Assembly (NCBI GenBank): GCA_023423995.1
Contig: JAFAEL010000060.1
Location: 1 to 49,916 of the forward strand
Origin: Pseudomonadota bacterium
Lineage (GTDB): Bacteria > Pseudomonadota > Alphaproteobacteria > Rhizobiales > Beijerinckiaceae
Direction: 5' to 3'
DNA: 49,916 bases
Shown: piece by piece, positions 8,812 through 16,663 of the stretch
Layout: each line of letters starts with the position of its first letter
Position numbering within the stretch: position 1 is the stretch's first letter
Program-made: the position numbers and the translations under genes
The notes under the pieces: generated by a model
The model's input: the letters and a program-made list of their open reading frames with translations, nothing else
Told to the model about the DNA's origin: nothing
Databases searched by the model: none

Positions 8812-10767
8812 TCACAGGATTCGCCTCGAGCCGGCACGGGGTGGCCAGCGAATGACTTCGCCGCGCTCCATCGTGCGGAGCACCGTCTGGGTGAAGTGAT
8901 TGAGCGATGCGTATTCGGCGAAGAAGCGGTCGAGGATCGCCCCGAGCAGGAAGGCGCCGGAGCCCTCGAAAGCTTTCTCGTCGAGAGTGACCGTAATCTC
9001 CGTGCCACGCGCCGTCCCCGTCCCGGTGCGCTGCCGTAACCGGCGGACGATTGCCCGGCTGTCGACGTTGCGGATCCCTCGGATACGGCGCTCCGTGGCT
9101 GGGTCCGTGAGGTCCGCAAAGATCGTGAGCATCTCGCGGAGCGCCCGCGCTCCCGCCCCGCGCTGGACCAGGCCTAGGTGATTGAGGCTGAGGAGGTTGA
9201 TGAGCCGCCAGGTGACGGCTCCGGTGTGGATCGTGTCGGTTCGGCTTCGCAACTGCGACACGACGGGTTCCCGAGGGAGAGTCGGTCCCGAGACGCAGAT
9301 CACGTCGAGCGTCGCATCGTCCGCGAGCCGGAAATCGGCGCCACCCTCTCCGACGGGCAGTTGCTCCGGCAAATGGCGGTTCGAGCAGAGGGCCTTGATG
9401 CTCAGCTCGCCGACCCGCGCCTCGCTGTCGATCCGGGCCGGTTCCAGTAGCGACAGGAACATGTCCGTTCCGGTGTAGTCGGACGTCGCGCCATAGGCGC
9501 GCTCCCGCGTCGAGCGCCGTCGAGGCAATCGGCGGATCGTGTAGGAGAGCCCCGTGTCGCCCTTTGCGTCCGGAGAGGCGGAATAGAGCGGCCGGACCGG
9601 CACCTTCTCCGGACGGCCGGCGTAGTGTGCATAGACGTCCACCAGCCGGTGGGGCTCGAAGTCAAGATAGCGGCTCCGGTCGGGGATGACGTGGTATTCG
9701 TGCTGGCGGGCTTTGACGGGAACCCGGTCCAGGCTCATCTCGAACAGGTTGACGGCAGGCGCGACGTAGAGGGCGAAGGCGCTCGCCTGGACGGCGGCTG
9801 AGAGGCGCGGGTTCAGCTCGTTGAAGCTGATCAGGATGTCGATGGTCTTTCCCTTGATCTGGGGAAGGAGCGACGCGAGCCCGGTGAGACGAAAGCCAAG
9901 GAATTTGCGCGGGAACATGAAGTACTCGCGCAGGAGATCGAACCCCTCGAAGATGCGGGCATCATTCGGGATCAGGGCTTCCTCGCGGCCAAAGCCAAGC
10001 GGCTGGAGGCAGTCGGGCGGAGCCTGCAAGACGACCGGGTCGCCGAACGCGTCGAGATAGCGGATCTGCACGCCTACCCGGTTGGCGAAGATCTGCTCAC
10101 AGATCGCGACCGCGTCGGATTCGTGGCCGAGGATATAGACAGGGAGCTCGCGCGCGGGACATCCGGCGAACCAGATCGCGGGTTGAGAGGCGGCATCGCG
10201 CTCGGAGGGCTCGTCCTCGACGCGCGACGAGGCCCGGTGCGTGAGCGTCAGCCGCAGCCCCGCCACGACCTCCGGACCGGCTGCGGCTCCGAGCGCGTGG
10301 AGTGGGGCGGGACCCGAATAGTACTCCGCCCCGACGATATCGAACGGCCAGAGCACGATATCCGTCGCCAGACGGTAGCGGCACGCCACGCGCCGCTCCC
10401 GCTCGCGATAGGTCGCGTCGATATAGCTGCCCCGAGCGATCTGCCGCCCTTCCCGGAGGGCAGGATCGCCGAACGGAGCCTGGACCCTTGCCAGCAGGGC
10501 GGAGGGGATGGGGGCCAGGAAGTTGGGGACGAGTTGTTCGAGGAGGTTGCTGGTGAACTCGGGAAACTCGTGCTTCAGCTTCAGCTGGACGCGTGCTGCC
10601 AGAAAAGCCGCGCCCTCGAGGAGGCCGGCGATCATTGGATCGGACCGGTCCTCGACGAGGCCGCCGAGGCGTTCGGCGATCCCCGGATACTCTTCCGCGA
10701 ACTCGCGAGCCTGCTCCTGAAGAAGCCTCAGTTCGCGGTTGTAGAGATCGAGGAACTCTCTGTTCAT
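8812..10767 (-). CDS. tssF: T6SS baseplate protein TssF
   Basis: 651 residues, a little long for TssF (about 590-630). The N-terminal mark is FLDLYNRELRLLQEQAREFAEEYPGIAERLGG with FLAARVQLKLKHEFPEFTSNLLEQL, typical of VasA/ImpG. Later family segments include LREYFMFPRKFLGF, SLLEPARIDSEARVGEL, RLINLLSLNHLGL and a C-terminal SGAFLLGAILDRFFAEYASLN. TssF joins TssG and TssE in the wedge that surrounds the VgrG spike in the cytoplasm. The gene lies 124 bp after tssE; that gap holds nothing I recognise. Confidence 0.96.
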   Translation of the reverse strand: MNREFLDLYNRELRLLQEQAREFAEEYPGIAERLGGLVEDRSDPMIAGLLEGAAFLAARVQLKLKHEFPEFTSNLLEQLVPNFLAPIPSALLARVQAPFGDPALREGRQIARGSYIDATYRERERRVACRYRLATDIVLWPFDIVGAEYYSGPAPLHALGAAAGPEVVAGLRLTLTHRASSRVEDEPSERDAASQPAIWFAGCPARELPVYILGHESDAVAICEQIFANRVGVQIRYLDAFGDPVVLQAPPDCLQPLGFGREEALIPNDARIFEGFDLLREYFMFPRKFLGFRLTGLASLLPQIKGKTIDILISFNELNPRLSAAVQASAFALYVAPAVNLFEMSLDRVPVKARQHEYHVIPDRSRYLDFEPHRLVDVYAHYAGRPEKVPVRPLYSASPDAKGDTGLSYTIRRLPRRRSTRERAYGATSDYTGTDMFLSLLEPARIDSEARVGELSIKALCSNRHLPEQLPVGEGGADFRLADDATLDVICVSGPTLPREPVVSQLRSRTDTIHTGAVTWRLINLLSLNHLGLVQRGAGARALREMLTIFADLTDPATERRIRGIRNVDSRAIVRRLRQRTGTGTARGTEITVTLDEKAFEGSGAFLLGAILDRFFAEYASLNHFTQTVLRTMERGEVIRWPPRAGSRRIL

Positions 10768-10891
10768 CGGCGGCGTACAGTTCCGGCGAGGCCAGGATAG
10801 CTCACCGCAAGCCGCTTGTGGGAAGCGCCGAAGGTCGTGTGCGGCTGCATGACGGCAGCGTCCCGCCCCGGCTTCTCGTCAGACGCGGCGG

Positions 10892-11440
10892 TCAACGCCG
10901 GCTTATCGAGATCTTTCCCGTGTCGCGCTCCAGGTCGGCCACGAATTCGACGGGAAGGTTGAGGGGATCGCAGTTCAGGTCGGCGCGCACGACGAACCTG
11001 ACCTTCAGGTCGTCGTCCAAGGTCAAGCGGTCGCGCTTCACCTGCACGGAGCCCGGAGCCAACCTGGGCTCGTAGGCCCGGAGGGCAGCCTGGATCTCCT
11101 CCCCGATCTCGTTCACGCCGATCTCGTCGATGGTGCGATGCACGATATCGGTGAAACCGTAATTGAGGATCGAGGAGCGAACCGCGTCCATGTCCTCGAG
11201 ATCGAGGCAGGCCTCCAGGTTCGTCGTGTTCATGAGACTCTCAAGATCCTCGCTGACGGTGCGCTGTAGGGCGGCCTCCGACATCGTGGAGCGAGCGGTC
11301 GCCCGCCGCCCGGCAACAACCCGCTCGCCCGCCTCGTCCCGCTCATCGATGCGCTGCCGCGCATCCCGCTCATCGAATGCCTGCCGGAAGGCCGCCATCA
11401 GCGGCGTCCGCATGCGCATGGGCTTTCCGCGGCTGCTCAT
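10892..11440 (-). CDS. tssE: T6SS baseplate wedge protein TssE (gp25-like)
   Basis: 182 residues. The C-terminal ~120 residues form the gp25-like domain: an early helix (LQRTVSEDLESLMNTTN), then AVRSSILNYGFTDIVH and the EIGEEIQAALRAYEPRLAP segment, ending with strands (LKVRFVVRADLNCDP). The first ~50 residues are a charged Arg/Asp-rich extension (RQRIDERDEAGERVV) that looks disordered. TssE initiates sheath polymerisation on the baseplate. Start ATG 11440; it follows hcp across a 180 bp gap that contains a probable terminator, so its transcription relies on read-through or on a local start. Confidence 0.94.
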   Translation of the reverse strand: MSSRGKPMRMRTPLMAAFRQAFDERDARQRIDERDEAGERVVAGRRATARSTMSEAALQRTVSEDLESLMNTTNLEACLDLEDMDAVRSSILNYGFTDIVHRTIDEIGVNEIGEEIQAALRAYEPRLAPGSVQVKRDRLTLDDDLKVRFVVRADLNCDPLNLPVEFVADLERDTGKISISRR

Positions 11441-11511
11441 ACCCGGTCCATCTTCCGACTGATCTCAGGTCTCCCCACGCACGCCTAAGCGTCCGAGGAG
11501 AGCGCCAAGGC

Positions 11512-11537
11512 AAAACGCCGCGCTTCCGCGGCGTTTC
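11512..11537 (-). terminator. Probable intrinsic terminator or attenuator between hcp and tssE
   Basis: A perfect 10-bp inverted repeat, AAACGCCGCG (11513-11522) and CGCGGCGTTT (11527-11536), with a 4-base loop. Read on the minus strand the stem ends in TTTTG, a short T run. It lies about 85 bp after the hcp stop and 70 bp before the tssE start. A partial terminator here would give much more hcp than tssE transcript, as expected for the abundant tube protein. The short T run makes full termination uncertain. Confidence 0.6.
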
Positions 11538-11620
11538 GGACCGATCACCGACCGGCTGCGCTTCTGGCGTTGGGCTGTTGCCCGGGCGAGCCCGACCGCA
11601 GCCTCGTCCGCTTCAAGCGA

Positions 11621-12103
11621 TCAGCTCGACTGGTTGGCAGCGATGTCCCACTTCACCTCGGTCTCCGCCCCCTTCGAGCCATCCTTGTTCTGGACGGCGT
11701 ACTTCGTGTGGAACTCGCGGAAATTGAGCGTGATGTTCTCGGTCAGGCGGTCTTCGCTGCCCGAGCCGCCCATCGACACGTGCGAGACGATGATGTCCTT
11801 GAGCTCGACCTTGAGATACTCGAGCGGCTTGTCGCCGGCCTTGCGGACGATCAGCTCGCCCTTCGAAATGTGCTTGCCAGTGCAGCAATGCTGGAACAGG
11901 GTCGGGCTGGATTTGTCGATGTACTTCGTGATGCTCAGGTCCTGAACGGCGACCTTACCGGCGCCAGAGCCGCCGCCCATATGGGTGGTCCCCGACTGGC
12001 TGGCGCCCCAGGACCATGCAAGGACGTCGATCTCGTCCTTGTACTTCGCGTCCTGGGCCTCGCCCTTGATGCCGTCCAGCTTAAGGAAAATATCGACCGC
12101 CAT
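11621..12103 (-). CDS. hcp: T6SS inner tube protein Hcp (TssD)
   Basis: 160 residues starting MAVDIFLKLDGIKGEA at ATG 12103, which has GGAGGG just upstream; the in-frame ATG at 12115 overlaps that site and is less likely. Hcp1-family marks include IDVLAWSWGASQSG, VQDLSITKYIDKSSP, ISKGELIVRKAG, YLKVELKDIIVSHV and ENITLNFREFHTKY. Hexameric Hcp rings stack into the tube ejected from the cell and also carry small effectors. A likely dedicated promoter precedes it (12146-12151) and a hairpin follows it, so it is probably expressed more strongly than its neighbours. Confidence 0.97.
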   Translation of the reverse strand: MAVDIFLKLDGIKGEAQDAKYKDEIDVLAWSWGASQSGTTHMGGGSGAGKVAVQDLSITKYIDKSSPTLFQHCCTGKHISKGELIVRKAGDKPLEYLKVELKDIIVSHVSMGGSGSEDRLTENITLNFREFHTKYAVQNKDGSKGAETEVKWDIAANQSS

Positions 12104-12145
12104 GTCGCCCTCCATCCGCTCGCCTGCTCGTTCTTGAGCGGGTGT

Positions 12146-12189
12146 ATTATACTTGCACCAGAACGGCAGCGATTTCCGTGCGATCGCAC
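12146..12189 (-). promoter_or_regulatory. Putative hcp promoter with adjacent 12-bp palindrome
   Basis: On the minus strand TATAAT (12146-12151) is a perfect -10 box 42 bp before the hcp ATG. No good -35 is visible at the expected distance (AATCGC at 12169-12174), so an activator may be needed. Immediately upstream is the perfect palindrome GTGCGATCGCAC (12178-12189), in the place where an activator or other dimeric regulator could bind. All of this lies in the 117-bp gap between tssC and hcp. The -10 and palindrome are seen directly; function is inferred. Confidence 0.5.
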
Positions 12190-12220
12190 ACCTGCCGTGG
12201 TGCTGGCCGGCTTGTTGTCT

Positions 12221-13726
12221 CTACTTTTTAGGGGCCGGCAAGCGGGAAACAAGACTCATGCCGACGTCCATGCCCTCAAGCTGATAATGCGGGCGGAGGT
12301 AGAATTTGGCTGAATAGTATCCTGGATTCTCTTCGTCTTCGAAGATGTCGACCCTGGCGGCGGCGAGTGGCTTTCGCGCCTTTGTCTGCTCACTCGAGTT
12401 GATCGGATCACCATCGACATACTGATTGATCCACTCCTGCAGCCAGCGCGTGAGCTGCTCCTTCTCCATTGTGGCGCCAATCTTGTCGCGCACCATGCAT
12501 TTCAGATAGTGCGCGAAACGGGATACCGCGAACATGTAGGGAAGGCGGGCCGAGAGGTTGTCGGAGGCCGTGGCTTCGACGCCCTTCTCGCCGAAATATG
12601 CTTTCGGCTTGTACAGCGATTGGGCGCCGATGAAGGCGGCCTTGTCGGTGTTCTTGCGATGGATGAGCGGGATCAGGCCGGACTTGGCGAGTTCGGCCTC
12701 GCGCCGGTCGCTGATTGCGATCTCGGTCGGGCACTTCATGTCCACGCCGCCGTCATCGGTCGGGAAGGTGTGGGTGGGCAGATTGATCACTTCTCCACCC
12801 GATTGCACGCCGCGGATGCGCACCGTCCAGCCGCTCTCCTTGTAGGCGCGGTTGATGTTGACGGCCATCGCGTAGGCGGCGTTCATCCAGGCGTATCGCT
12901 CGCCAGAATGGCCGTCCGTCTCCTCCTCGAAGGCGAATTCCTCGACGGGCTCGGTCTTCGCCCCATAGGGGAGGCGGGACAGGACGCGCGGCATGCACAG
13001 CCCGACATAACGGGAATCGGGATTGTCGCGGAGCGACTTCCAGGCCGCGTATTCGGGCGTGTCGAAGATCTTGCCGAGGTCGCGCGGATTGGTCAGCTCG
13101 GTGAAGCTGTCCATGCCGAGCAGCGTCGGGTCGGCCGCTGCGAAGAAGGGCGCATGCGCCGCACCGGCGACCTTTGAGACGTCGCGCAGGAGCTGCACGT
13201 CGGTGGGCAGGTGGCTGAAGTAGTAGTCGGCTATCAGGCAGCCGAAGGGCTCGCCTCCGAGCTGCCCGAACTCCGCCTCGTAGATCTTCTTGAAGAGTGG
13301 GCTCTGATCCCAGCGTGCGCCGGGGAACAGCTTGAGGTTGCGGGCCAGCTCGTTCTTGGAGATGTTCATCACCCTGATCTTCAGGGTCGAATCCGTCTCC
13401 GAGTTCATCACCAGGTAGTTGAGGCCCCGCCAGGCGCTCTCGATCTTCTGGAACTCCTCCGCATGCAGGATCTCGTTCATCTGGACCGTGAGCTTCTCGT
13501 CGATGCGGGCGATCATCTCCTCGATCGTGTCGAGGACATCGTCCTTGATCAGGCTCGTGTCGGACAGCGCCTCGCGGACCAGCGTTCCGACCGCGTTCTC
13601 GACCTCGCTCGCGGCGCGCTCGGTCCGCGGCTTGAAGCTCTGCTTCAGAAGGTCGGCGAATTCGTCGGCTTCGCGAGTTTCGACGCTCCTGCTGTCCTGC
13701 TGCAGGTCGGCCAGTTGTGATGACAT
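12221..13726 (-). CDS. tssC: T6SS contractile sheath large subunit TssC (VipB)
   Basis: 501 residues, the usual length. Family marks include the N-terminal helix region, FQKIESAWRGLNYLVMNSET, LGGEPFGCLIADYYFSHL, RYVGLCMPRVLSRLPYG, AWMNAAYAMAVNINRAYKES, DMKCPTEIAISDRREAEL and RLPYMFAVSRFAHYLKCMVRD, ending with the tail strand YQLEGMDVGMSLVSRLPAPKK. With TssB it forms the sheath whose contraction fires the tube. It follows tssB after 82 bp that contain a 7-bp hairpin (CGGTGGG at 13761-13767 with CCCACCG at 13779-13785) of unknown role. Confidence 0.97.
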   Translation of the reverse strand: MSSQLADLQQDSRSVETREADEFADLLKQSFKPRTERAASEVENAVGTLVREALSDTSLIKDDVLDTIEEMIARIDEKLTVQMNEILHAEEFQKIESAWRGLNYLVMNSETDSTLKIRVMNISKNELARNLKLFPGARWDQSPLFKKIYEAEFGQLGGEPFGCLIADYYFSHLPTDVQLLRDVSKVAGAAHAPFFAAADPTLLGMDSFTELTNPRDLGKIFDTPEYAAWKSLRDNPDSRYVGLCMPRVLSRLPYGAKTEPVEEFAFEEETDGHSGERYAWMNAAYAMAVNINRAYKESGWTVRIRGVQSGGEVINLPTHTFPTDDGGVDMKCPTEIAISDRREAELAKSGLIPLIHRKNTDKAAFIGAQSLYKPKAYFGEKGVEATASDNLSARLPYMFAVSRFAHYLKCMVRDKIGATMEKEQLTRWLQEWINQYVDGDPINSSEQTKARKPLAAARVDIFEDEENPGYYSAKFYLRPHYQLEGMDVGMSLVSRLPAPKK

Positions 13727-13808
13727 GATCGCCTCGTCCGTTCTGTCTCAACACGGAGATCGGTGGGAGTAATCCTCCCCCACCGGCCTGCCGCCCGCAG
13801 CTGCGTCC

Positions 13809-14345
13809 TCAGGCGTCTTTCGCGGCGCCGTCGCCCTTTTTCTGCTCCGTGATGCGCTGCTGGAGCGCCTCCATGAGCCTGGGGTCCTTCAGGAGCGCCT
13901 TCAGCTGGTCGGTCGCCGCGACCTTGCCGTCCATGTACCGCAGCAGGTTCGATAGCTGCTCGCGGGCCTCCAGAAGCTTCGCCAGGGACGGAACCTGACG
14001 GGCCACCGCGGCGGGGCTGAAATCCTCCATCTTGTTGAAGCGGAGATTGACGGAGAGTTGCTCCTTCGAGTCCTCGGAGAGCTTGTTCTCGACACGGAAC
14101 TTCGCGCCCGGCTGGATGGCGGCCATCCGCTGGTCGAAATTGTCCATGTCGAATTCGGTGAACTTCCGCTCGGCGATGTCGGCCTTCTCGACGCCCGGAT
14201 CATTGCCGGACAGGTCGGACATCACGCCCATCACGAAGGGCAGCTCGATCTTCTTCTCCGCGTCGTACGGGTCCTCGTACGTGATGTGGACACGCGGCGG
14301 GCGGTTGCGTTTGATGAATTTCTGACCCGTGTCGGCCATGGCCAT
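13809..14345 (-). CDS. tssB: T6SS contractile sheath small subunit TssB (VipA)
   Basis: 178 residues from ATG 14345; ATG 14339 is an equally possible start, and the longer frame to 14444 reads into promoter sequence. Marks of the VipA family are RPPRVHITYEDPYDAEKK, ELPFVMGVMSDLSGN, RKFTEFDMDNFDQRMAAI and the C-terminal helices LEAREQLSNLLRYMDGK and LKALLKDPRL. It pairs with TssC and carries the helix that ClpV recognises in the contracted sheath. A 256-bp gap separates it from tssA and holds a promoter candidate, so tssBC may be transcribed independently of tssA. Confidence 0.96.
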   Translation of the reverse strand: MAMADTGQKFIKRNRPPRVHITYEDPYDAEKKIELPFVMGVMSDLSGNDPGVEKADIAERKFTEFDMDNFDQRMAAIQPGAKFRVENKLSEDSKEQLSVNLRFNKMEDFSPAAVARQVPSLAKLLEAREQLSNLLRYMDGKVAATDQLKALLKDPRLMEALQQRITEQKKGDGAAKDA

Positions 14346-14459
14346 CCCCGCTGTTCCGCCGCCTTTGCGCGGTTGTTCTCTGTCTGTTGGTTCTGTGTTT
14401 CCGGATTGTGTCGTTCCGGTTCGTGGGAGCGCCCGTGGCTCCATTGTCCAGTTGAGACG

Positions 14460-14488
14460 ATAGAATGCGAAATCCGGGTCGCAGTCAA
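14460..14488 (-). promoter_or_regulatory. Putative sigma70-type promoter upstream of tssB
   Basis: On the minus strand TTGACT (14483-14488) is one base from the -35 consensus, followed by exactly 17 bp and a weak -10, TTCTAT (14460-14465). It lies 115 bp upstream of the tssB start in the 256-bp tssA-tssB gap, the largest non-coding gap of the window. The remainder of that gap shows no other clear element. Confidence 0.4.
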
Positions 14489-14601
14489 CGCGACGCTTCC
14501 TGGAGCTTCAACTGTGTTATGGCCGGAAACTGCTTCGTGGCAAGATGGCGGGGCGGCGAACCGGACCGCAGCATCTCTCCGTGGTCCCGTGGTGGAGGCG
14601 C

Positions 14602-15978
14602 TCACTCGTCGCGCGGGACGATTTCGGGCAGGACGTCTTTCAGGATAGTCAGGAAGTCTCGGTCGAGCATGCTCCTCGCGCGCTCGGTCAGGAGCGGTAT
14701 GGGGCTCGATGGCTCCGCCGAACGGTAGAACATGCTCACCTGATCCAGCAGAACCGCGGCGTCCGCTCGCGTGTTGGCGGCAAAGGCCGTGCCCGCCTCC
14801 GTGGTGTCGCCGGAAGGATTCGAGCTCCAGGCGTCCGAGGACGTCCCGGCGGCGTCTTCCGCACCTGACCAGGTCTCGCCAGGATCGGGCACCTGGTCGA
14901 AGGTGAGGCCGAACAGCTTTTCCTGGCCCAGCTGGATCTTCGCCGAATCCGCGAGCGCGGGCACGAGCAGCCGGACGACCTCCGGGAAGGATTTGCCGAT
15001 CAGCCTCTCGGCCTGCTGGACCAGGATGGCGGCCGGGCTCGATGGCTCGAAGCGACGGAAATAGGAATCGATCGCGGCAAGCGCCTTTCGCGCATCGCCG
15101 ATGGATGCGATCCGGCCCATCGCGACCGGCGTGACGGCCTGGACCGTCCCGCCCGCGGCAGGAATCTCCGTGGCGCCGGAGGCGACCGGGGCAGGCGGCT
15201 GGACCGCCCCGGGATCCCTCGCGGCCAGCGCCGCCTCCAGCGTCTCGAGCATCTTCTGCGCGAGCGCCGGCAGTTTATCGAGCGCGACGGCCTGGTCATA
15301 GCCGGCATTCTCGATGCTCGTGAGCTGTATCGTCTTCGCCGCGTCGAGGATCCTGCGGAGGTTGCCAGCGGTGCCTTTCAGCGCCTCGACATCCGATTCC
15401 GCGAAAGCCCGATCGATCGTGCCCCGGTCGACCGGCGTCTCGTCCTCGCGCGGCTTCGCGTCTCCGGACGCCACCATGATCGTGCGGTAGCTGATCGCGC
15501 CGGCGCGGCGGCTCGTCGCCAGCGGAATGTGCTGGAGGGGCAGCACGACGCTGGGATTGTCGTCGAAGGCCTGCAGCACGGCCGCCCGCAGGGCGAAGTT
15601 CCCGTCCTCGCCCTTCGGGTTCACGTCAGCCCAGTGATCGCGCAGGAGCGCCGCTGTCCCGTCGAGGCACGATGCGAAGCCGGGGAGGTCCCGGTTCAGG
15701 GCGAGAAGGCGGCCATAGATCGTCAGCAGCCGCAGGTCGCGCGTGCTTCCAAGGAGTTGATCGAGTGTCTTGAACTCGGACGCAAAGTCGATCGTTGTTC
15801 GATCGAAGGCCTGGAGCTTGCCGTCGCTGTCACGTGTGAAGAACGATGCGGGAAACAGCCCTTCCGCCCGCGCCACGAAGTTCAGGAAATCCGGGTCGCC
15901 CTCCAGGTCGAGATCGGGCCCGCAAGCCGCGTCGGACGATAGCGGCTCCGTGAGGCGCTGGAAGTCGAAGGTCGCCAT
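14602..15978 (-). CDS. tssA: T6SS assembly cap protein TssA (ImpA family)
   Basis: 458 residues. The N-terminal ImpA_N domain shows the signature CGPDLDLEGDPDFLNF and continues through LLTIYGRLLALNRDLPGF and LRDHWADVNPKGEDGNFALR. The C-terminal half has two related segments, one with FEPSSPAAILVQQAERLIGK and one with AEPSSPIPLLTERARS followed by FLTILKDVLPE. TssA primes baseplate docking and then caps the growing sheath. The gene starts 54 bp after the OmpA-like gene and probably shares its transcript. Confidence 0.93.
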   Translation of the reverse strand: MATFDFQRLTEPLSSDAACGPDLDLEGDPDFLNFVARAEGLFPASFFTRDSDGKLQAFDRTTIDFASEFKTLDQLLGSTRDLRLLTIYGRLLALNRDLPGFASCLDGTAALLRDHWADVNPKGEDGNFALRAAVLQAFDDNPSVVLPLQHIPLATSRRAGAISYRTIMVASGDAKPREDETPVDRGTIDRAFAESDVEALKGTAGNLRRILDAAKTIQLTSIENAGYDQAVALDKLPALAQKMLETLEAALAARDPGAVQPPAPVASGATEIPAAGGTVQAVTPVAMGRIASIGDARKALAAIDSYFRRFEPSSPAAILVQQAERLIGKSFPEVVRLLVPALADSAKIQLGQEKLFGLTFDQVPDPGETWSGAEDAAGTSSDAWSSNPSGDTTEAGTAFAANTRADAAVLLDQVSMFYRSAEPSSPIPLLTERARSMLDRDFLTILKDVLPEIVPRDE

Positions 15979-16032
15979 CGGCTCGCGAAAACCTGCTGCG
16001 GGCGTTCATCGCGGCCGGGAAGGGAGGGGCGC

Positions 16033-16581
16033 CTAGTCCGTGCGGAGTCGCGTCTCGACGCGCCGGTTCGCTGATGAGAACGGATCGTCGCCGATCGGCT
16101 TCAGCTTGCCCATCCCCTTGGCTTCCAGGCGCGCGACGTCGACCCCCTGGCCCTTCAGGTACTCCACCACGGCAGTGGCGCGCCGCGTCGAGAGGCTGAG
16201 GTTGAACTCGTCGCTCCCCTTGCCGTCCGTGTGGCCTTCCACCACGAAGGCTGCGGTGCTCAGCCGCGGATCCTTCATGGCCTTCGCGAACTCGTCGAGA
16301 TTCGTCCGGGCGGCACCGGTCAGGTTTGCAGAATTGTACTCGAAATTCACCACGAGGTCGAAGCTGCTTGCCGGCTTCGGACGGGGTGCGACCGACTTCG
16401 CGCATTCGCTCTCCGTGCCGATGCAGAGAGCCCGCGGCGGGCCGAGATCGGGCTGGCCGGCGAAGTGGGACACGATGTCCGAAGCCTTATAGCTCGCCGT
16501 CGCGCTTGACTGAGCGTGTGCATGCTGCCCCAGGCTGGCGACGCCTAGCGCCAGCAGCGGGAACAAAATCTTACGAGACAT
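16033..16581 (-). CDS. Periplasmic OmpA-like peptidoglycan-binding protein
   Basis: 182 residues with a signal peptide (MSRKILFPLLALGVASLGQ, cleavage after HAHA). No lipobox Cys follows, so the product is soluble periplasmic or loosely wall-bound. Residues ~75-182 form an OmpA C-terminal domain: LVVNFEYNSANLT, FVVEGHTDGKGSDEFNLSLS and RRATAVVEYLKGQGV, with the Asp and Arg that bind diaminopimelate in this family. It is the first gene of the tssA block and divergent from vgrG across 82 bp. TssL in this locus also has an OmpA domain, so there are two anchors; this one may help hold the T6SS to the wall, which is inference. Confidence 0.88.
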   Translation of the reverse strand: MSRKILFPLLALGVASLGQHAHAQSSATASYKASDIVSHFAGQPDLGPPRALCIGTESECAKSVAPRPKPASSFDLVVNFEYNSANLTGAARTNLDEFAKAMKDPRLSTAAFVVEGHTDGKGSDEFNLSLSTRRATAVVEYLKGQGVDVARLEAKGMGKLKPIGDDPFSSANRRVETRLRTD

Positions 16582-16663
16582 CGTGAGTTGCCCCAGAACA
16601 GCATGTCGAATATGGCTGATGTATTCCGCCGCGTCAAGCGAGCCGCTTCAGTCGAGGGCGCAT

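Noticed and set aside
4377..8855. Long plus-strand open frames (732 and 755 codons) opposite clpV and tssG
   Set aside because: Antisense to ClpV and TssG with recognisable motifs; composition is that of reverse-complement codons.
10768..10891. Possible small gene between tssE and tssF (an ATG with several codons on the minus strand)
   Set aside because: The frame runs on into tssF out of phase with shadow-like composition; no ribosome site.
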